64,000 bases of DNA from Diaporthe sp. PMI_573 (Eukaryota > Ascomycota > Sordariomycetes > Diaporthales > Diaporthaceae), in the NCBI GenBank assembly GCA_021399435.1, contig JAJTUP010000102.1, positions 62,001 through 126,000 on the forward strand. Reading direction: 5' to 3'. Below, one piece after another: positions 23,841 to 34,015 of the stretch. A program made the position numbers and the translations under genes. The first letter of the stretch is position 1. Every line of letters begins with the position of its first letter. The notes below the pieces were generated by a model. It saw nothing but the letters and a program-made list of their open reading frames with translations. It did no database searches and was not told the origin of the DNA.

Positions 23841-25574
23841 ATGGCCCTTACTGGTACAGTATGATCACACGGTATCTTGCAGCTGTAATGTTAGGACACG
23901 GCGTTTGCTACGTCTGTGTAGCTTTAGGGTTAGTGTGATTGAGACGCGTTGCATTTCTAACACCCGGGGAATCCGGGCGGCGTTTGCCGTAGAAGTTCCA
24001 ATTGGTGGGGAGGTTTGCCGAATGACGAGGTCAGCCTTAGTACTGGTTTCCTGGCATCGTTCGCCCGCAAGACATATCTCCTGCACGCCCTACGAAAGCT
24101 TATGGCTTGTCTGCGTAAACCTCCTTGCGCTGTCGGCCGAACATGTAGTCGAAATTCATCTGTTCCGAATCCACGAATTTAGGAAGCGCTATTACTCGAG
24201 TTTCATTGCAACTCTTGACTCCGCGGCCATTTTCGAACTAGTGCACTCGGGGATGCAAAAATGCGATCCGCGGTGGCTACGTAGGGCCCAAAGCCGCAAC
24301 AGCCAGTGTGGAAAGAGCTTCGCTTTCCAAGCACATGCAGCTTCCAGTTAACGTTAGAGAGTGTTTGCTCCATACTAGAAGGGCGGCGGAAAAGCAATGC
24401 TCTAGCAAATACCGTAGATGCCTAGTTTATCGCCGCTGACTGACCGGCCAACTTAACGCCGTGACACCTGCTCTTTTCTCTCGAATACTGGTGCCCTATC
24501 ACCCGGCCTGCTCGCGTCGACGATAGGGCCCAGCAACCAGGGTTAACTCAACTGGACCCTTGAATCGTTTTTAAACGCACCCGGTTCTCCGCTAAGAATG
24601 ATTCCAGCGAGTGGAGCATCCGCCCGTGCACGCCGACCTCCGGGACCCGGCGGTTTGGTTCCCTTAGCCTTAGCTACAAGGCGCTCTCCAGGATTGAGCG
24701 ATTTGGATGCAACGTCAGCCAAAGGAGGTTAGGGCAATGTTGCTTCTCCATGCGGAGGAAATGAGGCTGAGCTATCATTTTGGAGGGCGACCGGGAGGCA
24801 CGACCTCATGACCAATTGGAGCTACAACCGGGAAAGCCACTCGGTGCCCCCAAGTTTTAGGAATGTAGCTGGCCGAATAGGGCCGCTGTCGCTTGCAAGC
24901 AAAGTTATGACCCCCCGGTCGGTATGTCACGCTCCCGCACACCACACCAAAATGTAGTGGCAGACCTAGGCAATCAGCATATCCTCGGAACAACACCTCA
25001 TCGTCATCGCCACCACCGCCTACGCCTAAAGTGAAGCTATCACGATAGGGGGGCATCGCTTGACAAGCGCTGAACTGACCGTGGCAATCCGCAGGATGGG
25101 TTGGGAATGTGCGATGCAGACGAAAAAGCCGCGGGACGCATGTAAGGCCATCTTTGCTTTTCCACAACAGCACACATGAAAAGGATGGAAGGTGGTAGTT
25201 TCGGTAGGAGGCTTACGCAACCATTCCGCCCTTCATCTGGGCAGTCAGACTTGGCCATGTGAGTCGGCCAGACTGAACCCATAATGCCGTGTGACTATCT
25301 TCATACGGTGTGACGAAGTACCAACTTTGATCCGTCACCCTCTTACACACGTCTGACCAAAATTGGGTCACTGGGCTGCGTCCCACTTTGCAACCCCGAT
25401 TTAGTACCTATCAAGAAACAAATGGGACGGGCAAGTCCCGCCGCCGAGGCCACTGGCCACGCAAAAATGATTATCTTTAGACTATAGCACTTGCTAAGTA
25501 TGGCAGACATAGTCCGTGGCTATGAGCTCGTATACAGTAGACTTGCCACGTGATGTTTTGGAGTGGAGGGTGAA
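23841..25574. other. intergenic stretch, no gene seen
   Basis: This lies between the Zn2Cys6 promoter repeats and the hAT element. A 197-codon plus-strand frame (23758-24351) exists but is Cys/Arg/Ser-rich without domain character and overlaps the repeats. I see no supported gene, RNA or element. Confidence 0.35.
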
Positions 25575-25582
25575 CTGGGTGT
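25575..25582. repeat. left target-site duplication of the hAT element
   Basis: CTGGGTGT directly precedes the left terminal repeat and is repeated perfectly at 26754-26761 after the right terminus. Eight bases is the usual hAT duplication length. Confidence 0.85.
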
Positions 25583-26753
25583 CAGTGATGTTATTGGATT
25601 GGATTGGAGCTGGATCCGAGCCTCGATCCAATCCAGTCCAGACGTGGGGACAGGCAGCCTCCAGGATATCCAGAACCGATCCAGTTCATATTTTTACCCT
25701 TTTGGGACAATCAATGAGCCGCTGAATAAGCAGACTTGGAGTAGAACTGTTCTTGTCCTTGGGTTATGACACCACCTAACTACGGAGCTCATGTTCTCTA
25801 GCAACTTGCGTCTCCAGTATGTTCTTCTCGCTTCCATCATCTTCGCCGCCTTCCTCTCCCTCACCCAGCCCATCCGCCCCAACTGTACTCCCTGCCTCAC
25901 CCTCCATCAAACCGATGGCAGAGTCATCAAATGCCTTCTGCTCCGGGCGACCATACCAAGCTCGTAAGCACTCGCTGGCTTCAATGACGTCCATCCGGAG
26001 CCGTGAGCGATGATTTGGTGTTTCGATTCCAGGTGGTTTAAGGTAGTACAATTGCCCTTGCCGGAAATAGGAAGTCCCTGTTGGCGCTGCTGCTGTTCGC
26101 ACAGATAACAGTACCAGAACGTCTTCGTCGGGTCCTGCTTGAGTTGTATGTCTTCACCATACTGCCAGACGACTGATGTCCTTTTCTTGGTGTGCTTTTG
26201 GGACTTTGCCACAACAGAGTAGCGTACATATTGCTTCCCATTCAGCTTGAATTCGTCGGGTTCGATCAGGGTTCCGTCGGGGTCGTTTGGGCGAGGACTA
26301 ATATATGTTGGAGCAAGAATAACTCTGTCAGAATCAGGACGGCGACCGCTGGCAGCACCGAAATAGCTGGAGATAGTGGCCATGGTGTAGCTGGTGAGTG
26401 GACTGTTCAGACACGTCTGCCACAGTAGAAGGACTGCTGAAGTCGCGAGCGACGCGTTTGCCTCCGTGCTTTTAATAGCGTAGCAATCTGCACGCGTTGG
26501 ATGTTAACCCAATAGCGGAACGATAGTTCGCGCGTCGTGTCGTGGTCTGCGACGGCAGCTGCGACGGGAGACTCCTCATGACCACTCAATTAGGCTTAGC
26601 TCTTGCCTTATCAGGTTAGACCATTGGAGCTCCAGGAGCTGGTTGCCAATCAATCCAATCCAGTCCAAATCTTCGAGAAACCCAAATCCAGTCCAGCCAT
26701 TTTCCGACAAATCCAGTCCAATCCAAATTGCCTCCAATCCAATAACATCACTG
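25583..26753. mobile_element. internally deleted hAT transposon with intact ends
   Basis: The element is 1,171 bp. Its left end begins CAGTGATGTTATTGG. The right end is the inverted copy, with about 21 matching bases. Both subterminal regions are crowded with short TGGATTGGA/TCCAGTCC words, a common feature of hAT ends. A perfect 8-bp duplication (CTGGGTGT) flanks the element. Inside, on the minus strand, is a transposase in which the BED-finger N-terminus is joined almost directly to the C-terminal tail. The catalytic middle is gone, so it could move only if a related full-length copy supplied the enzyme. Intact ends and duplication suggest insertion was not ancient. Confidence 0.85.
25907..26383 (-). 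pseudogene. BED-finger N-terminus of a hAT transposase, deletion derivative
   Basis: The frame starts MATISSYFGAASGRRPDS and contains a BED-type finger: SVVWQYGEDI, FWYCYLCEQQQ, then NCTTLNHLESKH, giving the C-x2-C and H-x-H type ligands. After LNHLE the family C-terminal segment appears in another frame (VIEASECLRAWYGRPEQ, about nt 25900-26010), so roughly the middle 500 or more residues of a normal hAT transposase were deleted. It is not catalytically competent. It lies fully inside the terminal repeats. Confidence 0.75.
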
Positions 26754-26761
26754 CTGGGTGT
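26754..26761. repeat. right target-site duplication of the hAT element
   Basis: CTGGGTGT, identical to the sequence at 25575-25582, follows the right terminal repeat that ends at 26753. Confidence 0.85.
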
Positions 26762-29700
26762 CGGTGAAATTTTTAATTAAGTTGTCTTTTTTAGTAATGG
26801 TGGTGTGAAGCTGTCACTTATGTGGCTTGGTGGATTAGTGGTGTACTGGAGAGCGCGAACTGGTCATGAGCTACCTGCCACTCAACCAACCATTGACTTG
26901 ATTTCCCAATGGCTGAACTAGTTGTAGGCCAGCCTTCGACGAGATTATGCCTTGAATCTGACCAATTAAGTTACAAGGTACTTGCTAGTGCTGGAATGCT
27001 ATGATATCGAATGTGTGTTGGTAGGAGCTACTCGAAAAGCGTGGGCCATAATGAAGTTTCAGGGCCGGAGCTTGCTTGATTTTTTGCACCCCTAAAAATA
27101 GTAGTATAGAGGCTGCATAGGCTTGTACCTGCCTTTTCTTTGACTATTGAACCAAAAGTATAAGGTAAATTTTGACCCGAAGTCCAGCTCTTGTGAAAGC
27201 TATTGCCGTAATATATTCGGGGCTGTGAAAAGTGTCGAGAATGGCTTTGAATAATACGAACATTTTATTTATTTTCTTAGTGGCTACGGGTACATACAGT
27301 ATTGTAGAGCATTGAGAAGTAGTGGCTTGGTAAACTAGTTTGCTGTGAGATGTCTATTTTGGTGAGAATGGAGAAACTGGAACCGTTAAAACTTTCAAGA
27401 CCCGGGAGGCAGCGTCAGGTATTGGAAGACGTCGTGAAGACGATTCATTTCGGGCTTTAGTGGAAAAATAGTACCTTTTGTGGGTTCACTGTACTGTACA
27501 CTTTTGAAAAGAAAGAACACTGGTATCTACTTGGACCAGACAAAATAGGCCGACAGTGATGCCGTGAAAAGCTGAATGAGTTTCAGTGACGACTTATTGA
27601 ATAATTATCAAGTAAGGACTCGGATGTGTTTAACAACGCACTATGGCCGGAAAGCCTGAAGTGCTTAACTCGAGCTTACTTGGACGGAACATGTCTCGCG
27701 AGTCGAAACTATGGCGTCTCGAGGTAGAGGGCGACGGGGCGACGGGGCAGCCGGCCGGCTAGGGACTTACTTGCAAGACAGAGGCAAAGGGAAGCTTGAG
27801 AGCTACAGGCCTGGTGCTTGTGGCTGACCTGTACGACAGTAGTGGTGTGAAACGTCTGTGCTGAAAGACGTCTTATTCGGCAAGCGGGCGACGGCTATTA
27901 TGTAAAATCAATGCAGGAAGGGCGGCGGGAGCCCATCACCTCATCTATGCGCGCTTGCAAGCTGTAGTTCAAATCGAAACATATCTGGTGATGTTTGTTT
28001 CTCCTCGGAGGGTTAGATAACATTCATAATCACACAAAAGCCGTGGTGCCTGACAACTCGATGGGAATGGCCGATTGAGAAAGCCCATTGCTACGGCACG
28101 TTGAACGTGACCGTGGCATGACGTCTCTGGCTTGAATGCGGAGAAGGGTGGAGACTTAGCGTTCCCCGGATTTTGATTTTTCTTCCGCAAGAATGCCTGG
28201 AGAGGCTTGCTTGCTTGGCTGCAACTGGCAAGCGCGAGTTACTGCGCGCCCCGGACTGCGTTGTCTGCTTCGGTGTGTGCTAGACTAGCGCTGTTCCCTC
28301 GGCTTGGTATTCGCCCAGCGAGGTGACAACATTCCCTAAGTGCGGCTCCGCGGAGATGGTCAGATCTACTTTAAAGTAGACAAGCTACTTTTCGTTATGA
28401 TTCTGGTAGCTATACAGTACAATTAACTACTGATAGCGTCTCTGCAGTTAGAGCCTTCGATTCCCCACTAGGAAGAAGTACCTACCTCACAAGATCGCAT
28501 AGCAACTGAGATCTTTCAAGTGGTAGATAAAAGAGGTGTGTCTTTCCTACCTTTCGTCAGCCACCTGTTGCCTTTGTCTGCAGTCTCCCTTCATTGTTAT
28601 ACAACACGCCTAGTTTCGAGTGTCCGCAAGCAGGATACAGGATACGCAGAGTTTCCTGAACCATCAATACGCGATGTCTACTGGTACACAGCGACCTTCC
28701 CAGCTGCCTCCATACCCCGGCCCACCACCAAATCGACCACTACCGAAACTACCCAAGCAGGGCTGATGGTCCCAGTGGTACAACCTACCGGGACCGTGGC
28801 AGAGATTTATAAAAATCGCTCGATGTTTTGACAACTGCGGCTGCATCAGTAACAAGTGTTGGAGAATCTGTCTGCTAGATTGTGCTGCTGGCTGCTTAGG
28901 AAGGGTTTATTGTCGCCATGATGCACTGAGACTTACGCTACACTCTGCTTGTGTGTATCACAGATCATTTATAACTGAGCTTGGCTTTTGGCCTCAAGTT
29001 CGCTTGTATCTGAGAGAATTAGGGAACAGGTGTAGTGTAAGGTGTTTAGTTTGCTTTCTCAATGTACTTTGCATTGTAGAATTTGCTTCCAATATTTTTA
29101 TAGGTTGACATCTTCGGATGACATGATTTCGCATAACCTATTTCAATTACATCCTCCGCTGGATCTAGCGAGCGCATTTATGTCTGACATAGCTGACTCG
29201 GGGAATCTATCATCAAATCCATCTGCGCCCCCAGCTGATAGAATACAGCTATACCTTTAGATATTTCATCTATATATACAGGATCAAAGGACAGAGACTG
29301 CATTCCCTGGTAATAGCCGATCCGATCCCGAGGGGGAGGTAATCCTGAACCCCGATCTATATCAGAAAAGCCGGTTCCTTCTATTTTGCAACGTCGCCTT
29401 TCTCACGCGAACTTCCTCATTGTCAACAAATCGACTGAACTGAGGAGAGATGACAAGAAATATAATGTAAGGTGCAGCTGTTGATTTTCAATTCTGTGAA
29501 GCTTCGAAGAAGCGAATCGTTTGACTGTGCATGTTTCCAAGATAGGACCAGATCAGGCCACGTCGCTTGGCGGGCTTGAAGCAGCCCTTAGAAGACCACT
29601 GCTTACTGACAAATCTGAAAATCTGGTATGGAGGGCACGGCCCAGAGCGTATTGTTTTCTATGGAACCCATTCAGTTTATAGACCCTATCATATCATAAG

Positions 29701-30609
29701 ACCACCTTCCTTGCGTCCACGAGTGCTAGCATCTTGAATGCAGTTGTCCGCATGCCATCAATTTGTTTGCTGTGGGTTTGGGTGCAATCCAAGGGGCACC
29801 ATGCCCGGCCCGGCTGTAGCCAATCAGAAGGGCCGGTCTGGCTTAGTCAGCCGGAAGGCTGGCTACTACACCAAGCGCTTCGGCGCCCACGTTGGCGATA
29901 GCTTCTTCCTTCCTAGACAAGCCAAGAATCGAACCTGTACCTATACGTACGGCTTTTGCTCGCCTATTTCCACGTGCAAAGGCCCCCTGACCTACGGCAT
30001 CAGGGCCGTACCAACAGTAAGCTTCTTTTCACCATCCTGGCCCAACAGCACCTTAACCGCCTCATTAAGGCAGCAGGCCGCAGATTTTCAGGCACTAGTC
30101 AGGACAGTCGCAGAACACGCAGAGGAACCTGCCTACGTCTCCCCAATAATCAGGGGGTCGGTCAAAGGTCACACTGTGTGTATCTCACTGACACTTTGCG
30201 ATACCCATTTCTCACTGGATAATGACATCGACGGTCTGAACATCATACATGTCGCCGGAATAAAAGGGACGTGTGCCTTCATTGAGTGCTGTGTATCCGG
30301 TGCCATTTTCGAGGAGGAGCCTTGACGAGGAAGTAAAGAGAGGAAGAGTATGAAGCAGGCAGGAGGTCAATCTTAAGACGTTGGGTTACGGTTTCGAGTG
30401 GGGTCTCGCGATCCAACCAGCCGGGAACTTCCTGGAGCTGAGGGGCATGGCTGCCACCACAGTAGTCCATCCTTGCATATGCAATGCAAGTGGCGCACTT
30501 GGTCTAATTGAATATCTGCTTTTCTTGCTTTACTCTGAACTCCACTCGGCACCGCGTCGCAGTTGACAGCGCGTCAACGGCTTAGAGAACTCCACAGGAG
30601 TCTGAAATC
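26762..30609. other. 3.8-kb gene desert
   Basis: No supported gene. A 30-codon proline-rich plus-strand mini-ORF (28673-28765, MSTGTQRPSQLPPYPGPPP) may be a decayed fragment. A 195-codon frame at 29738-30325 has mixed composition and no domain. A 16-bp perfect palindrome (TCTACTTTAAAGTAGA) lies at 28365-28380, next to CTCCGCGGAG at 28346-28355. The rest is featureless intermediate-GC sequence. Confidence 0.4.
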
Positions 30610-31745
30610 ATGCCTGTTAATATCTACCTCAGTCTTGTTTTGCTAGTTGATCACAACACGGCATCTCTGAGCTATGCCTTCTTCAACAAAGCCCAACGAC
30701 TCCACAGGGAGGAGAGCACTGGCAACCCGCAGTACCAATTCGCCATTCCAAACATCGCTGCGACCCAGTTGCTCAGCCTCGCCGCGACCTGCCATGGCCG
30801 GAACGCTCTGGCAATGAAATACCTGGCCGAGGGCATCGAGCTGGCACACCAGAACGGTCTTCTGGCCGTCGGCAGGAAGGAGTCGGCCCGGAACTGGCTT
30901 GATGACCATGTCGACTATGTGAAAGCCGCATCGCACACGGCATGGGGCACCTTCTGCAGAGCTACGTAAGTTTAAGTTGTTGATGCCGATACTTTATAGA
31001 ACGTGGCCTCTTCACCCTCCCTTTTTCCGTCGAAAGGGCACCCACTCAACCTTCGCCCATTGGGATAATTCTTGCCCAAACGCGTCGGTCAAGATGGCCT
31101 GCAGGCCGGTTGCGAGACTGGCTGTTCACTCATGGTGGTTAGCTAATGATTTATATCTTTACTCTCGGCAGGCTCCTCGGAATGAACTACCAGACCGAGT
31201 ATATCCGCATTCCCCCGTGGTTACCGATTCCAGGCACAGACTTTGTCCGGTCTGACGACGAATTAGAGTCTTTCGAACTCCCAGCCTACATGGGCCAGAG
31301 CTTCACCAACTGTGCAGGCTGATGCCGCTGATCAATGAGATGCTGCAAGAATACTACGACAATGGCGACGGCGTGGCACCAACGGCGCGCGCCTCGTTCA
31401 GCTTTGCCCAGCGGCTGTACAGCCGGCTCCTAGGCTGGGCCGACGACCTGCCCGTGTCCATGGCCCGCGGCGACGACATGCCTCACCACACCGCCATCGC
31501 CCACATATTCTTCCATACCGCCATCCTGGACCTGTTCCGCCCGTTCCCCTACCAGCGGCTCCAGGCCCCCTTCCTGCTCGACAACTTTGCCGCCGACAAT
31601 CCCAGCCCGGAGGGCGTCTGCGACGCCTCGGTGAGCCAGCTGAAGCACCTCATCCTCATATTCCGGGCCAGGTACCCCTGTGCGACCTCCACGATGCTGT
31701 GGCAGAACGCCCTGCTATACGTCGCCAACGCCTGCCTTCCCTGGT
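30610..31745 (+). pseudogene. relic of a fungal-specific transcription factor (middle-homology region only)
   Basis: Exon 30610-30965 encodes FNKAQRLHREE, IAATQLLSLAATCHGRN, YLAEGIELAHQNGLL and WLDDHVDYVKAASHTAWGTF, typical of the Fungal_trans region. After a ~206-bp intron, exon 31172 onward encodes LLGMNYQTEYIRIPPWLPIPG. It reaches a TGA at 31320, while the family sequence continues one frame over as LMPLINEMLQEYYDN and LDLFRPFPYQRL. Replacing one missing base near 31316 would rejoin them. No DNA-binding zinc cluster precedes it. The homology stops at about 31745 (YVANACLPW), so both ends and the frame are broken. Confidence 0.75.
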
Positions 31746-31846
31746 CGCCCGGACAACAGCAAATCAATCAACCCCACACAACATTTTCACGCAAGTTTAC
31801 AAAGCGCCTTTGCCAGATCACTGCCGATCAACAACTCCAAGTAATT

Positions 31847-32209
31847 ATGCCCTATACCAGAGCTCAGAGGAAAAGAGTGTACATTGAGTGGAAGAGAATA
31901 TTTTCCTCTTTCGACAACACCCGCCTGCGCAAGGCGAAGGCAATTCGAACCGTCGTCCAGCGCCATCGGCCATACAGCGAACAGTTCAACCCGGACCTTG
32001 TTGGGATCGTGAAATCTCTACTTGAAGAAGGGGTCTTCGAATGGCGCGGCGACTCAAAGGCGCGTGAGATATTTCCGGAGCTTTTCGAAACACTGCCAAC
32101 AGAGACCAAAAAGGAGACGGTACCCCGCCTGGTTACAGCCGAAACAATGTTTGAGACAGCTCACCAAAGCGAGGCACACAACCGCCTACTTCGCTCTTTA
32201 GAACAGTAG
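31847..32209 (+). CDS. hypothetical basic protein, 120 residues
   Basis: From the ATG at 31847 the frame reads [19 protein letters not shown], then [36 protein letters not shown] and a C-terminal acidic helix ending LLRSLEQ. It is coding-like and helical, with no recognised domain. The same frame is open upstream into the regulator relic, so a chimaeric transcript is possible. It stops only 16 nt before the BTB start codon. It might therefore be the 5' part of the BTB gene with a missed junction, or a separate small gene. Confidence 0.4.
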   Translation: MPYTRAQRKRVYIEWKRIFSSFDNTRLRKAKAIRTVVQRHRPYSEQFNPDLVGIVKSLLEEGVFEWRGDSKAREIFPELFETLPTETKKETVPRLVTAETMFETAHQSEAHNRLLRSLEQ

Positions 32210-32225
32210 GACGCTCAATATCACC

Positions 32226-32972
32226 ATGTTGCACTACCAGAATCTGATACTTTTCAGTCTGAACGAGAGCGGAGAGTATTCGGACCTCACCATCACGTGC
32301 CAAGGGAGGTCCTTCCCAGTACATAGGGCCATTTTATGTCCTCGGTCTAAATTCTTCCAGACAGCCTGCAAGGAACATTTTATGGTAAGATAAGATCGCA
32401 TCTTACTAGTCACAACTAACAAAGAAAATTAGGGGCCAGGTGCAAGATGCATTGATCTACCCGAGGATAATCCTCAGATTGTCCACATGATGATACAATA
32501 CCTCTATCGGCTTGACTACTCCACGCAAGAGGGTGCAGCGTATAGCGTAGATGGCCAATCACTAAGGGTCAACTCTGAATCAATTGCTACAGAAGCGGCA
32601 AGTCCTTGTTCCGACAGTGATGAATCCACAGATCCAACAATCAGCATTCCCCCAGGGTTCGAGCTTACTTTTCACAGCAAAGTCTACACGCTTGCTGAAA
32701 AATGCTGGATTGATGATTTAAAGGAATCTGCAAGACAAAAATTCGAGGCAGCGGCTTCAAAGGACTGGGGTCTCGATGATTTTGTATCTGCAGCTCGAGA
32801 GGCGTACACAAGTACTGTAGACACCGACAGGGGACTCAGGGACGCCATTATAAATACTCTATGCCGTCGTAGGGGTATTATGGAGAAAAAGGTCGTGCAG
32901 GACCTTGTGAAAGAGTTGCATGCGCTGGCGTATGACATGGTTGTGTATATGCACCGACAAACTAGATATTGA
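32226..32972 (+). CDS. BTB/POZ-domain protein
   Basis: Exons 32226-32384 and 32433-32972 give 232 residues; the intron has GTAAGA and TTAG ends. The N-terminal BTB fold shows [53 protein letters not shown] and, after a Ser-rich insert, [16 protein letters not shown]. The C-terminal half is helical. In fungi such short BTB-only proteins are common. BTB domains mediate dimerisation and can serve as substrate adaptors of Cul3 ubiquitin ligases; no second domain indicates a specific role here. The start lies just downstream of another ORF, leaving little room for its own promoter. Confidence 0.8.
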
Positions 32973-34015
32973 ATGACTTGGAAACAGGGTTGTGGATCTC
33001 GAGTTGAGCTGTGATGGTGTGGAGGAAGGAGGAAAAAGGCTTCCTAGTTATGGAATTTCTTTTTGCGACGAAATATAATGTGGGTTTTCTTGCTACTGCT
33101 GAACAGTGAATACGAAGTCTTATTCTGTATATGCTTGCGGATCCCAACCCCTACACCGATTTACGGCCGTTAAGGACGACTATCGTCGCGTCGCATTTGA
33201 ACAGCTGCGATTTTATCGCGAAAAAGCAAAAGAATGCATTCCGGATGAACAACCGCTTCAAGCATATAATGACGTCCCGCCCGACATCCGGGAGCCGATC
33301 TACCTGGTAGAACAGCAGGATGCGGAGCGTAAGAAGCTCAAGCACAGGACTATAGTGTCCGGCGATCTCCCTCTGTGAACACCACAAACATCCAGCCTTC
33401 TCCTTGCCCTATAGCTTTTCATGCGTGCTTTAGAACGCTTCGTATTATACGGCTTTCGCCGTCGCGCACGACACCTGCCAAACAGCGTCACATACAGCAA
33501 CTACAGGAGCGAAGCCGGCTCAACAAACCTTCTTCTTCTGCACGAGGTATCTGCGCGGCCGGCTATGGTTTTAATACCTTACCCAAAAGCACCCAGAATT
33601 ACCCAAAAGTACACAAAAGTAAAAGCATCTAACGAGCAGGTACTACCTCATGCATTGTATAAACACCGAGCTGGAGAGGAAAGATGGGAGGGGGAGGAGA
33701 GAAAACCCCGACGTGGATGCGGCTCAAATTTGGGCGGCGGGGCGAACCACATGAATACATAGGTACTTATATGGACCAGGCAGCCACCCCACATAAACTC
33801 AACGTGGTGCGCGATCCACAGAGACGCTTCCTGGATATAAGGCAAGACCACTGCCGTGGCTTTTTCCTTAGGTTCCTCACGAATCTTTCTTCAGTTGATC
33901 CCAAGCCTTACGTAGTCTTGGTCTTTTTGCATATTGTTCACTTCGGCGCAGTCCTCCTCCAAGTTATTGCAGTTGTCAAAATGGTCAACCTGGCGCAAGA
34001 CTGGATCGATCACTT
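32973..34015. promoter_or_regulatory. upstream region of the Est1-type gene, with TATA box and duplicated leader
   Basis: TATAAA occurs at about 33658-33663, roughly 350 bp before the start codon at 34016. The sequence from about 33700 to 34015 is also present upstream of the broken copy at 52817-54451, so the leader was duplicated with the gene. A small frame at 33106-33378 looks weakly coding (FEQLRFYREKAKECIPDEQ) but lacks an ATG. Confidence 0.4.

Noticed and set aside
23758..24351. 197-codon plus-strand frame
   Set aside because: Cys, Arg and Ser-rich composition, overlap with degenerate repeats and no domain; most likely chance.
29738..30325. 195-codon plus-strand frame, and a T-arm-like word near 29930 suggesting a tRNA
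   Set aside because: The frame has no domain. The T-arm-like word cannot form the required stem and lacks an acceptor and anticodon arm.
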